Shown here: positions 16,649-23,540 of the stretch, piece after piece
How positions within the stretch are numbered: the first letter of the stretch is position 1
Layout: each line of letters begins with the position of its first letter
Assembly: GCA_002315765.1 (NCBI GenBank)
Contig: DCIE01000064.1
Coordinates: 1-23,540, forward strand
Source: Ruminococcaceae bacterium UBA1734
GTDB lineage: Bacteria; Bacillota; Clostridia; Oscillospirales; Acutalibacteraceae
Direction: 5' to 3'
Length of the DNA: 23,540 nt
Notes under the pieces: model-generated
Seen by the model: the letters and a program-made list of their open reading frames with translations, nothing else
The model's database searches: none
What the model was told of the DNA's origin: nothing
Position numbers and translations under genes: made by a program

Positions 16649-17393
16649 TATATTAAAAAACAGCGGTATTATGGATGCTTCTTTTTGCAACCTTTTACCG
16701 CTTTTTCCCTATTTAATTGATTGTAGAGCTAAAAAACGATTACCCGAAAATGCGAAAACCGTTATACCCTGCATTTTTCCCTATAAAGTAAGAGAGCAAA
16801 AGCCTAAAAACATTTCCCGTTACAGTGCCGTTCCCGATTACCACGAGGTTTTGGCAAAATATCTTGAAAGTGCCGTGGAAAATTTAAAGCGTGAGTTTCC
16901 TAATAACGAATTTGTTTGGTTTGCGGATAATTCTCCTATTCCCGAAGTTAGGGCAGGGGTTCTTTCGGGACTTGGTGTTAAAGGGGATAACGGGCTTTTG
17001 ATTACCGAGAAATACGGCAGTTTTGTTTTTATCGGTGAAATTGTATCCGATTTGGAAATTGAATGCAACGAGCAAAGCGGCGAATGTTTGCATTGCGGAA
17101 AATGTAAAACCCATTGTCCTAAAAATATCGGTATAGATTGTCTTTCGGCGGTAACGCAAAAAAAGAAAGAGCTTTCACCTTTAGAAGAAAATGCCATAAT
17201 AAAATTTAATACCGTTTGGGGTTGCGATATTTGCAGTGATGTATGTCCCCTTAATATTAATAAGGATTTTACTTATATTCCCGAATTTAAAGAAAACTAT
17301 CGTGATGAATATGTAATAGGCGAGGATATAACACACCGTGCTTTTGCTTGGCGAGGAGAAAAGGTTATTTTGAGAAATGCAAAATTAAAGTAA
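16620..17393 (+). CDS. queG: Short QueG-like iron-sulfur protein (epoxyqueuosine reductase family)
   Basis: A 257-residue protein related to QueG, which reduces epoxyqueuosine to queuosine in tRNA with cobalamin and two [4Fe-4S] clusters. The DUF1730-like part is seen in LPENAKTVIPCIFPY (41-55). The catalytic-Asp region FADNSPIPEVRAGVLSGLGVKG contains Asp103. The clusters are marked by C156-x2-C159-x2-C162-x3-C166-P and GC202-x2-C205-x3-C209-P. It is clearly shorter than E. coli QueG (379 residues), ending soon after the second cluster. It overlaps tadA by 29 bases; both neighbours act on tRNA, which supports the assignment. A related reductase of unknown substrate is possible. Confidence 0.65.
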   Translation: MMNQKEKILDILKNSGIMDASFCNLLPLFPYLIDCRAKKRLPENAKTVIPCIFPYKVREQKPKNISRYSAVPDYHEVLAKYLESAVENLKREFPNNEFVWFADNSPIPEVRAGVLSGLGVKGDNGLLITEKYGSFVFIGEIVSDLEIECNEQSGECLHCGKCKTHCPKNIGIDCLSAVTQKKKELSPLEENAIIKFNTVWGCDICSDVCPLNINKDFTYIPEFKENYRDEYVIGEDITHRAFAWRGEKVILRNAKLK

Positions 17394-18896
17394 TTCTTTT
17401 ATGTTTATTTTCAAAATAACAACCTCTAAAATCATAAAAAGTGCAAAAGACAGCGGAATAACGGTTAAAATATAGCCCAAAATGGAAAAATCCAAAAAAT
17501 GCGTTATTATATTGTCAAAAAATGTCAAAGAAAACAGTGCAAAAACAGCCGAAAAAAGGCTCGTTCTCAGCCATTTAAAATCAGTTCCACCTATACTTAC
17601 TACCCTAAGAACATTTAGAAAGGCTGAGAAGCAGTTGGAAAAATACATAATATACACAAATCCTTTTATTCCGAGATAAGGCAAAACAAGAATTACAAGG
17701 ATTATTCTGATGCTTGAGTCGGAAATACTAACTTTAAATGTAAATTTTTGTTGATTAAGCCCTTTTAACATTCCGTCGCAAATGCTGTCAAGGTACATAA
17801 GCGGTACTATGGGTGCCAACATTTTAATTAAAACGCCAACACCTTGGTCGCCGTATAGTAAAAGTCCGATTTGCCTGCCGCAAACAAAAAACACCGAGGC
17901 AAAATAAACAGAGCCTAAAGAGGTTAAGAATAGTATTTTTTCGGTAATTTTTTTGACAACTGATTTATAATTCTTTGATAATGCCTCAGACAATTCGGGA
18001 ATTAGAAGTGTTGAAACCGAATTTAGCATAGTTGATGGAAAGAAAACCAAGGGTAGCGCCATACCTTTTATCATTCCGAATTGTGAAAGCGGATTAATTC
18101 CCGAAAGCTTATATAACTTTAGTTGTTTCGGCACTAAAATGTTTTCGGTTGTTCGGAGAAATGAGTTTAAATATCTTCCAAGGGTTATGGGAAATGCGAT
18201 TTCTTTAATTTTTTCATAGATTTTTCCTGTTATCAAATCGCCAGACTTTGTATTTTTCACCCTTTTTATATCGTGTTTATAAACCGAATATAAGTAAAGA
18301 CAGGAAAATATTTCGGCAATTACATCTCCTAAAAGCACAGCACCGCAGGAAACGGCAAGACCTTTGTTAAGTGTTAGCTTGACACCGAAAAATACTACCG
18401 CAATCCTTATTATTTGCTCGAAAATTTGCGAAAGAGCCGGTGCAGTAGCCTTTCTTCGTGCTATAAAGTATCCTCTAAGACACGAGCAAATGCCCATAAA
18501 AGGCAGGGAAAGAGAAAGAATTTGTATGGCGATTTTGCATCTTTCTTCAAAAAGCAGTCTTCTTGCAATAAAATCCGCACCGAAAATAAGAATTGCCATA
18601 GAAATAAAGGCAATAATAAGGGTAACAAAAATACTTTTTTTCAAAATATTCTTTATTCCCTTTTGATTGTTATTTGCCAATGCATCAGCACAAAGTCTTG
18701 TAACGGCGGTGGAAATACCGCTTGTAGCAAAGGTAGAGGCAAGAACAAACACCGAAAAAACAAGTCCGTATAGTCCTATACCTTCGCTGCCGATTAGTTT
18801 TGCCAACCAAACCTTAAATACAATGCCGATAAGTCGCAAAATCAAACCCGAAACGGTTAAAATCATTGCGTTTTTTATAAAAATTGTTTTTTTCAC
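17385..18896 (-). CDS. spoVB: SpoVB-like lipid flippase (MATE/MVF superfamily)
   Basis: A 503-residue membrane protein with about 12-14 helices. The N-terminus KKTIFIKNAMILTVSGLILR and the GSEGIGLYGLVFSVF stretch are characteristic of the SpoVB/polysaccharide-export group, which moves lipid-linked cell wall precursors during spore cortex formation. GTG at 18896-18894 is chosen because GGTGAT lies just ahead of it; upstream in-frame GTG and TTG codons would fall within or before that site. It is the only real gene on the minus strand. It converges on the QueG-like gene with stop codons overlapping by nine bases, and diverges from rarA across 64 bases. A plain MurJ or O-antigen flippase role cannot be excluded. 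Confidence 0.8.
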   Translation of the reverse strand: MKKTIFIKNAMILTVSGLILRLIGIVFKVWLAKLIGSEGIGLYGLVFSVFVLASTFATSGISTAVTRLCADALANNNQKGIKNILKKSIFVTLIIAFISMAILIFGADFIARRLLFEERCKIAIQILSLSLPFMGICSCLRGYFIARRKATAPALSQIFEQIIRIAVVFFGVKLTLNKGLAVSCGAVLLGDVIAEIFSCLYLYSVYKHDIKRVKNTKSGDLITGKIYEKIKEIAFPITLGRYLNSFLRTTENILVPKQLKLYKLSGINPLSQFGMIKGMALPLVFFPSTMLNSVSTLLIPELSEALSKNYKSVVKKITEKILFLTSLGSVYFASVFFVCGRQIGLLLYGDQGVGVLIKMLAPIVPLMYLDSICDGMLKGLNQQKFTFKVSISDSSIRIILVILVLPYLGIKGFVYIMYFSNCFSAFLNVLRVVSIGGTDFKWLRTSLFSAVFALFSLTFFDNIITHFLDFSILGYILTVIPLSFALFMILEVVILKINIKELL

Positions 18897-18960
18897 TGCT
18901 ATCACCAATTAATTTTATGCTGATTTAATCTTTTACATACTAAAGAAATGAGGAAATCCT

Positions 18961-20226
18961 ATGAAAACACCTCTTGCCGATAGAGTCAGACCCACCGATA
19001 TTTCCCAGGTTTCGGGACAGCGAGACCTTTTAGGAGAGGGAAAAATCCTACGAAGAATTATTGATTCGGGAGAAATTCCCAATCTTATTTTTTACGGACC
19101 TTCGGGCGTGGGAAAAACTACTGTTGCTAAAATAATTGCCGAAAAGGCAGGAAAAAAACTGTGTTATCTTAATGCTACTACTGCTTCAACCGGCGATATA
19201 AAGGAAATCGTAGGAGAAATCGGCACCATAGATGCCTCAAACGGAATACTTTTATATCTTGACGAAATACAGTATTTTAACAAAAAGCAACAACAAATTC
19301 TATTATCTTACATAGAAAACGGAGATATTACCTTGATTGCATCTACCACCGAAAACCCGTTTTTCTATATTTATAATGCTATTTTAAGCCGTTCAAGTGT
19401 TTTTGAATTTAAGGCATTAACGCCCGATGATATTGTGCCGGTGATAATTCGTGCCGCAAAACTTGTAAACAGGGAAGAAAATACGGATATTCAGATACCC
19501 GAAGAAACCGCAAAAAAAATCGCAAGGGCATCTTCGGGAGATGTAAGACGGGCTTTAAATATGTTAGAGTTGGGTTTAATGCTTGCAAAATCCAACAACG
19601 AGGAAAATCTTTCGGATGACATATTAGAGCAAATTCTTTCGGGAAACTCCATTAGATATGACCGAGAAGGAGACGAACATTACGATATAGTATCGGCATA
19701 TCAAAAATCAATGCGAGGCTCCGACGCCGATGCCGCATTACACTATTTAGCAAGACTTCTTGCCGCAGGAGACCTGCCGAGTGCTTGTAGGCGACTTATG
19801 GTGTGCGCCTGTGAAGATGTGGGACTTGCATATCCGCAAATTATTCCTATTGTTAAATCCGCCGTGGATATCGCCAATGCCGTTGGACTTCCCGAAGCCC
19901 GAATACCGTTGGCTGATGCCGTAATATTAGTGGCAAATGCACCGAAATCAAATTCGGGAGAAATGGCTATTGATGCCGCGATGGCGGATGTTTTAGCCGG
20001 AAATATAGGTTCGGTACCAAGGCAACTTCAAAATAAGCATTTTGACGGTGCCGAATCGGATAATAACGGTCAAAATTACAAATATCCGCATAATTACAAA
20101 AACAATTATGTAAAACAACAATACCTACCGGATATACTAAAAGACAAAAAATACTACAATTTCGGAAATAATAAAAGCGAACAAGCCTTTAAAGCATACA
20201 TAGAAAAAATCAAATCCGATACATAA
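18961..20226 (+). CDS. rarA: Replication-associated recombination protein RarA (MgsA)
   Basis: A 421-residue AAA+ ATPase of the clamp-loader clade that acts at stalled replication forks. Walker A is GPSGVGKT (46-53) and Walker B LLYLDE (97-102). ASTTENP follows as sensor 1, and LSRSSVFEFKAL carries the arginine finger. The C-terminal tetramerisation part contains the family stretch ACEDVGLAYPQ and AVGLPEARIPLADA. The last 60 residues are unusually rich in Asn, Lys and Tyr. GAGGA (18950-18954) sets the start. Its stop is followed after 23 bases by the parS1 palindrome. Confidence 0.95.
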   Translation: MKTPLADRVRPTDISQVSGQRDLLGEGKILRRIIDSGEIPNLIFYGPSGVGKTTVAKIIAEKAGKKLCYLNATTASTGDIKEIVGEIGTIDASNGILLYLDEIQYFNKKQQQILLSYIENGDITLIASTTENPFFYIYNAILSRSSVFEFKALTPDDIVPVIIRAAKLVNREENTDIQIPEETAKKIARASSGDVRRALNMLELGLMLAKSNNEENLSDDILEQILSGNSIRYDREGDEHYDIVSAYQKSMRGSDADAALHYLARLLAAGDLPSACRRLMVCACEDVGLAYPQIIPIVKSAVDIANAVGLPEARIPLADAVILVANAPKSNSGEMAIDAAMADVLAGNIGSVPRQLQNKHFDGAESDNNGQNYKYPHNYKNNYVKQQYLPDILKDKKYYNFGNNKSEQAFKAYIEKIKSDT

Positions 20227-20249
20227 AACCCATAATTTTGCAAAAACTA

Positions 20250-20279
20250 TCCTTAATGTTTCACGTGAAACATTAAGGA
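20250..20279. promoter_or_regulatory. parS1 inside a 30-bp perfect palindrome overlapping the spoVAE ribosome binding site
   Basis: TGTTTCACGTGAAACA (20257-20272) is identical to the consensus Spo0J/ParB site. Symmetry extends seven bases on each side, so 20250-20279 is a perfect palindrome. The right end, AAGGA, together with G20280 is the Shine-Dalgarno of spoVAE (start 20288). In RNA the site would form a stem of about 13 bp that pairs the Shine-Dalgarno. Confidence 0.95.
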
Positions 20280-20287
20280 GGAGCATT

Positions 20288-20653
20288 ATGGAGATATTTG
20301 AAAACTGTGTTTGGGCATTTGTAGTTGGAGGAATTCTATGTCTAATAGGGCAAATTCTTATAGATTACACAAAACTGACACCGGCGAGAATACTTGTTTC
20401 TTATGTGGTTGCCGGTGTGTTTTTAACTGCAATAGGTGTGTATCCGATGCTTGTTGACCTTGCCGGTGCCGGTGCAACCGTACCGCTGACGGGTTTTGGT
20501 TATTCTTTGGCAAAGGGTGTACAAGAGGCGGTAAAGGAACAAGGGTTGCTCGGAATAATAACCGGCGGACTTACTGCAACTGCGGCGGGAATAACCGTTG
20601 CGGTAACCTTGGGTTTTGTATGTTCGCTGTTGTTTAAATCAGACGATAAATAA
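20288..20653 (+). CDS. spoVAE: Stage V sporulation protein AE (SpoVAE)
   Basis: A 121-residue small membrane protein that matches SpoVAE (SpoVAEb of Bacillus) along its length: FVVGGILCLIGQILID followed by TKLTPARILVSYVVAGV, then GATVPLTGFGYSLAKGV and GIITGGLTATAAGI. SpoVA proteins form the spore inner-membrane channel for dipicolinic acid. Three or four hydrophobic segments are visible. Usually it follows spoVAC and spoVAD; neither is in this window. Its ribosome binding site AAGGAG (20275-20280) lies in the arm of the parS1 palindrome. I see no convincing sigma-F or sigma-G promoter in the short gap after rarA. Confidence 0.9.
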   Translation: MEIFENCVWAFVVGGILCLIGQILIDYTKLTPARILVSYVVAGVFLTAIGVYPMLVDLAGAGATVPLTGFGYSLAKGVQEAVKEQGLLGIITGGLTATAAGITVAVTLGFVCSLLFKSDDK

Positions 20654-20678
20654 AAGGTCGGCGGGTCCGACCTTTTTT
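20652..20678 (+). terminator. Intrinsic terminator after spoVAE
   Basis: GGTCGG (20656-20661), a CGGGT loop and CCGACC (20667-20672) form a 6-bp GC-rich stem extended by A:T pairs, followed by six T. It directly follows the spoVAE stop codon and isolates spoVAE from the parAB promoter. Confidence 0.93.
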
Positions 20679-20681
20679 ATG

Positions 20682-20710
20682 TTTACTTTTATGACAAAGT
20701 TTGTTATAAT
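20682..20710 (+). promoter_or_regulatory. parAB promoter
   Basis: TTTACT (20682-20687) and TATAAT (20705-20710) are 17 bases apart, with an extended -10 TG at 20702-20703. Transcription should begin near 20717, giving a leader of about 106 bases that contains parS2. Confidence 0.75.
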
Positions 20711-20728
20711 AGACTAACAAATTAAAGT

Positions 20729-20750
20729 TAATGTTTCACGTGAAACATTA
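20729..20750. promoter_or_regulatory. parS2 in the parA leader
   Basis: TGTTTCACGTGAAACA (20732-20747) is a second exact copy of the Spo0J binding site, within a 22-bp palindrome (20729-20750). A further half-site-like GAAACAT lies at 20753-20759. It is about 15-30 bases downstream of the predicted transcription start, so Spo0J bound here could affect soj-spo0J expression. Confidence 0.95.
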
Positions 20751-20764
20751 GCGAAACATTTAAG

Positions 20765-20810
20765 AATATAATACATATTATATATATAATAATATTATTA
20801 TTACATATAT
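20765..20810. other. Almost pure AT leader upstream of parA
   Basis: In 46 bases there are only two C and no G, with long TA alternation and TAT/TTA repeats. It lies between parS2 and the parA ribosome binding site. Composition and placement mirror the AT-only leader of dnaA (4735-4785). No ORF or stable hairpin is evident. Confidence 0.45.
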
Positions 20811-20822
20811 GACAGGAACGGA

Positions 20823-21599
20823 GTGGCTGTTTTGGGAAAAATCATTGCCATAGTTAATCAAAAAGGCGGAGTCGGTAAAACCACCACCGCAGTAAATCTT
20901 GCCTCGGGAGTGGGACTTCAGGGCAAAAAGGTTTTGCTTGTTGATGCGGACCCTCAGGGAAACACAACAAGCGGATACGGAATAAACAAGAAAGATGTTG
21001 TAGTTTCGAGTTACGAATTATTGATTGGAACCGAAAAGGTCCAAACGGTAATTAAAAAAACCGAGTTCAAAAATGTTGATATAGTCCCTGCTTCTATTAA
21101 TCTTGCCGCCGCCGAAGTGGATTTAATAGAAAAGGAACGCCGAGAATCTCAACTTAAGATGGCTCTTTCCCCTGTAAGGGAAAATTACGACTACATATTT
21201 ATTGATTGTCCGCCCTCTTTGGGACTGATAACGATTAATGCTCTTAACGCCTGTGATACCGTTCTTGTTCCTATTCAATGCGAATACTTTGCTCTTGAGG
21301 GACTTTCGCAACTTATGGCATCTGTAAGGCAGGTAAAAAGACTTTACAATCCCGAAATAGAAATCGAGGGAATCGTACTTACTATGTATGATGCAAGACT
21401 GAATCTCACAAGTCAGGTTGTAAGTGAAATTAAAAAGTATTTTGCAAACAAGCTTTATAAAACCGCAATACCTCGTGCTGTCAGGCTTTCTGAGGCACCG
21501 AGCTTCGGACAACCTATTCAGTATTACGACAAGCGTTCCAAGGGTGCCGATGCCTATAACGACCTCGCAAAAGAATTTATAAAGAAGAATAGGAGATAA
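20823..21599 (+). CDS. soj: Chromosome partitioning ATPase ParA (Soj)
   Basis: A 258-residue Walker-type ATPase that works with Spo0J in origin segregation and, in Bacillus, controls DnaA. The deviant Walker A KGGVGKTT with signature Lys14 (14-21) is followed by LLVDADPQGN and later FIDCPPSLGL. Length is typical of chromosomal Soj. GTG at 20823 with AGGA (20814-20817) is used here; a TTG at 20832, nine bases downstream, has GGAG at ideal spacing and is an equally good start. parB follows after four bases. Confidence 0.96.
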   Translation: MAVLGKIIAIVNQKGGVGKTTTAVNLASGVGLQGKKVLLVDADPQGNTTSGYGINKKDVVVSSYELLIGTEKVQTVIKKTEFKNVDIVPASINLAAAEVDLIEKERRESQLKMALSPVRENYDYIFIDCPPSLGLITINALNACDTVLVPIQCEYFALEGLSQLMASVRQVKRLYNPEIEIEGIVLTMYDARLNLTSQVVSEIKKYFANKLYKTAIPRAVRLSEAPSFGQPIQYYDKRSKGADAYNDLAKEFIKKNRR

Positions 21600-21603
21600 T
21601 AAG

Positions 21604-22443
21604 ATGGCTGCAAAAAAGGGCGGTCTCGGAAGAGGCCTTGAATCATTGTTTAACGACAATTCAACAGAAGGGGAAAGTGCCGTAAAGGTTCGGCTTACGG
21701 ATATTGAGCCAAATAAGGGTCAGCCTCGTAAGGATTTTGACGAAACTGCTATTGAGGAATTGGCTGACAGTATTGCAAAACACGGATTAATACAACCGAT
21801 TGTGGTTTGTCCAAAAGCAAACGGAACATATAGTATAATTGCCGGAGAAAGAAGATGGAGAGCCTGTCGAAAAGCCGGTCTTGAGTCGGTTCCGGTTATC
21901 ATAAAGGATATTGATGAAAAGTCAATTATGGAATTAGCACTTATCGAAAATCTTCAAAGAGAAGACCTAAACTCGGTGGAAGAAGCACTGGGCTACAAAT
22001 CCCTGATTGACACCTATGGATTGACCCAAGAAGAAGTTGCGCAAAGCGTAGGCAAGTCGAGAACCGCCGTAACAAACTCTTTGAGATTGTTGGGGCTTAA
22101 CAAAAACGAGCTTGATGCTCTTAGAAAAGGCCTTATAACGGCAGGACACGCAAGAGCATTGTTGTCTATTGACGACAAGCAAAAGCGTTTAGAGGCATTT
22201 AATATGGCGCTTGACGGTGCATCGGTAAGAGAACTTGAAAAATTTGCAAAGCAAAAAAATGTTGCTAAAAAAGCAACTGCAAAAACACAAAATACATACT
22301 ACAAAGAGGTTGAGTTGGCATTAAAGGAATCTCTCGGAAGAAAGGTGTCTGTAAAGACTTTGGGAAACAAAGGCGGAACTATTACTTTGGAATTCTTTTC
22401 CGACGAGGAACTTTCCGAGTTTGCAAAAAAACTCACCGATTAA
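21604..22443 (+). CDS. spo0J: Chromosome partitioning protein ParB (Spo0J)
   Basis: A 279-residue CTP-dependent clamp that loads at parS. The N-terminus KKGGLGRGLESLF is the Soj-stimulating segment. The CTP-binding domain carries GERRWRA (81-87) and ENLQRE (115-120), and the helix-turn-helix TQEEVAQSVGKSRTAVTNSL is at about 141-160. The C-terminal dimerisation part (about 230-279) is complete. Exact parS sites lie upstream at 20257 and 20732. AGGAG lies ahead of the ATG. Confidence 0.97.
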   Translation: MAAKKGGLGRGLESLFNDNSTEGESAVKVRLTDIEPNKGQPRKDFDETAIEELADSIAKHGLIQPIVVCPKANGTYSIIAGERRWRACRKAGLESVPVIIKDIDEKSIMELALIENLQREDLNSVEEALGYKSLIDTYGLTQEEVAQSVGKSRTAVTNSLRLLGLNKNELDALRKGLITAGHARALLSIDDKQKRLEAFNMALDGASVRELEKFAKQKNVAKKATAKTQNTYYKEVELALKESLGRKVSVKTLGNKGGTITLEFFSDEELSEFAKKLTD

Positions 22444-22455
22444 GGAGAAATTTAC

Positions 22456-23412
22456 TTGTCTTGGTTTTTATTTGCCCTTATTGCCACTTTTGGCTGGGGC
22501 TTAGCGGATTTGTTTTATAAAAAGGGTACAGATGAGGAGGATAGATATTCGCATCTTAAAATAGCGGTGTGGGTAGGCCTTGTAATGGGTGTGTCTTCCT
22601 TTGTGTTAATGTTGTTTTCAGAAGAGCCCATATCTGCGGAAAGATTAATATCTAATGCGGTTAAATATTCACCGGCATCACTGGGATATATACTGTCAAT
22701 GGTTATCGGCTATGCCGGGCTTAGGTATTTGGAAGTATCAATAGTGTCTCCCGTGCAAAATGCTTCAGGGGCATTGTCGGCAGTTGCCATTCTCGGATAT
22801 TCACTTATTAAAGGAAATATTAAGAGCATTTCCGATGAATTATCAACCTTGGATATAGTGGGTACACTGATAATCGTTGCCGGAGTAATACTGTTGGCAA
22901 TAGCGGAAAACAAGCTGTCAAAGGACAATAGGATAGATAAGAAACATAGGATAGGTGCATTAGCACTTTTGTTTCCGCTTCTTTATTGCCTTTTTGATAC
23001 CGTAGGAACTTCCGCCGACGGAATTATTCTTGATGGAAAGAACGGTCTCGGCATCGGTGAAATAGATGTGCTGATTATTTACGGGCTGACTTTCTTTGTT
23101 GCCGCAATAGTTGCATATCTATATATGTGCCTTAAAGCAAAAACGGTTTACAACCCGTTTATAAAGAAGGAAATGTCAACAAAGGGAATAGCGGCTCTAT
23201 GCGAGGAGTTCGGACAGGTGTTTTATGTCTACGCAATGGCGGCAAAACCTGTTTTGGCAGCACCGATGATTGCATCTTATTGTATTGTAAGTGTCCTGCT
23301 TTCAAGAATTTTCTTAAAAGAAAAGCTGAAAGCTTCTCAATATATTTTTGTAAGCTTGGTTATTTTTGGAATTGTTCTTCTGGGAATAAGTGAAGGATTA
23401 TCCGAAATGTAA
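22456..23412 (+). CDS. EamA/DMT-superfamily transporter
   Basis: A 318-residue membrane protein with about ten helices in two repeated EamA-like halves. It opens MSWFLFALIATFGWGLADLFYKKG and has the SPVQNASGALSAVAIL motif closing the first half; the second half ends APMIASYCIVSVLLSRIFLKEKL, the usual end of EamA domains. Substrate is unknown; relatives export amino acids, nucleosides or other metabolites. The start is TTG at 22456 with AAGGAG eight bases ahead. It follows parB after 12 bases and is probably read from the same transcript. Confidence 0.88.
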   Translation: MSWFLFALIATFGWGLADLFYKKGTDEEDRYSHLKIAVWVGLVMGVSSFVLMLFSEEPISAERLISNAVKYSPASLGYILSMVIGYAGLRYLEVSIVSPVQNASGALSAVAILGYSLIKGNIKSISDELSTLDIVGTLIIVAGVILLAIAENKLSKDNRIDKKHRIGALALLFPLLYCLFDTVGTSADGIILDGKNGLGIGEIDVLIIYGLTFFVAAIVAYLYMCLKAKTVYNPFIKKEMSTKGIAALCEEFGQVFYVYAMAAKPVLAAPMIASYCIVSVLLSRIFLKEKLKASQYIFVSLVIFGIVLLGISEGLSEM

Positions 23413-23540
23413 GGGTAAAGCGCCTCAAATAAAGTGAAATAGCACTTCAACAATCCAAAAAACACAATATTTTTACAGCATTTTGCATAAAAGAGAAAAA
23501 AATGTAAAATTTGTGAAAAAAAGTGTTGACAAAGGATAGC
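23413..23540 (+). promoter_or_regulatory. Intergenic tail with a promoter -35 at the window edge
   Basis: After the transporter stop there are 128 non-coding, A-rich bases. TTGACA at 23526-23531 follows an A-tract and looks like the -35 of a promoter whose -10 lies outside the window. A weak 5-bp hairpin (23432-23447) lacks a T-tract. Nothing else is recognised here. Confidence 0.45.

Noticed and set aside
18414..18773. Plus-strand open frames opposite the spoVB-like gene
   Set aside because: Products are Lys/Ser/Asn-rich without domain features and lie inside a well-supported minus-strand membrane protein.
18910..18945. Sigma-E promoter for the spoVB-like gene
   Set aside because: CATAAAAT on the minus strand is close to a sigma-E -10, but no convincing -35 lies at the right distance in this AT-rich gap.
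21123..21659. Minus-strand open frame of 178 codons opposite soj
   Set aside because: It lies entirely over soj and the start of spo0J, with no recognisable domain; an antisense shadow.
23432..23447. Possible terminator after the EamA gene
   Set aside because: The stem is only five weak base pairs and no T-tract follows on either strand.
1..23540. tRNA, rRNA, CRISPR arrays, prophage or insertion sequences
   Set aside because: No cloverleaf-like sequence, regular repeat-spacer array, transposase, integrase or phage protein was seen on either strand.

Overview
The window reads as the chromosomal origin region of a low-GC, endospore-forming Firmicute, most likely a member of the Clostridia. 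The evidence is the strongly AT-biased DNA, the gene order dnaA-dnaN-yaaA-recF-remB-(SGNH hydrolase)-gyrB-gyrA, the sporulation genes (SpoVB-like flippase, SpoVAE), the Soj/Spo0J pair, and two perfect parS sites of the Bacillus/Clostridium type. Nearly all of the window is chromosomal core. I saw no transposase, phage gene, CRISPR array, tRNA or rRNA. 

Left flank (1-4680): a structured REP-like repeat region, then a metal-responsive unit (consensus promoter, ArsR-type operator, CadC/SmtB-type repressor and a Zn/Cd/Pb-type P1B ATPase), then a U32-family gene resembling the 23S rRNA hydroxylation protein RlhA, closed by a clear intrinsic terminator. These genes point toward dnaA. The rpmH-rnpA-yidC-jag-mnmE-mnmG cluster often found beside dnaA in Firmicutes is not in the window. 

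Origin (4681-6492): the dnaA promoter and an AT-rich leader, dnaA, then a 356-base AT-rich gap to dnaN that is the best oriC candidate. The gap holds repeated TTATTAACA/TAATTAACA motifs rather than the textbook TTATCCACA box, and the DNA-binding signature loop of DnaA is one residue shorter than usual. 

Replication block (6493-14467): dnaN, yaaA, recF, remB, an SGNH hydrolase, gyrB and gyrA are tightly packed with overlapping or nearly touching ends. They continue into a CPBP-family membrane protein, an unrecognised membrane protein, tadA and a short QueG-like iron-sulfur protein (to 17393). 

Right flank (17385-23540): a SpoVB-like flippase on the minus strand, rarA, parS1, spoVAE, a terminator, a promoter, parS2, parA (soj), parB (spo0J) and an EamA-type transporter. 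The two parS sites bracket spoVAE. The first is the core of a 30-bp perfect palindrome that contains the spoVAE ribosome binding site, and the second lies in the parA leader just downstream of its promoter. This is the most unusual regulatory arrangement in the window. I did not find an obviously new multi-gene system. The best leads are the parS/spoVAE overlap and the DnaA/oriC variation.
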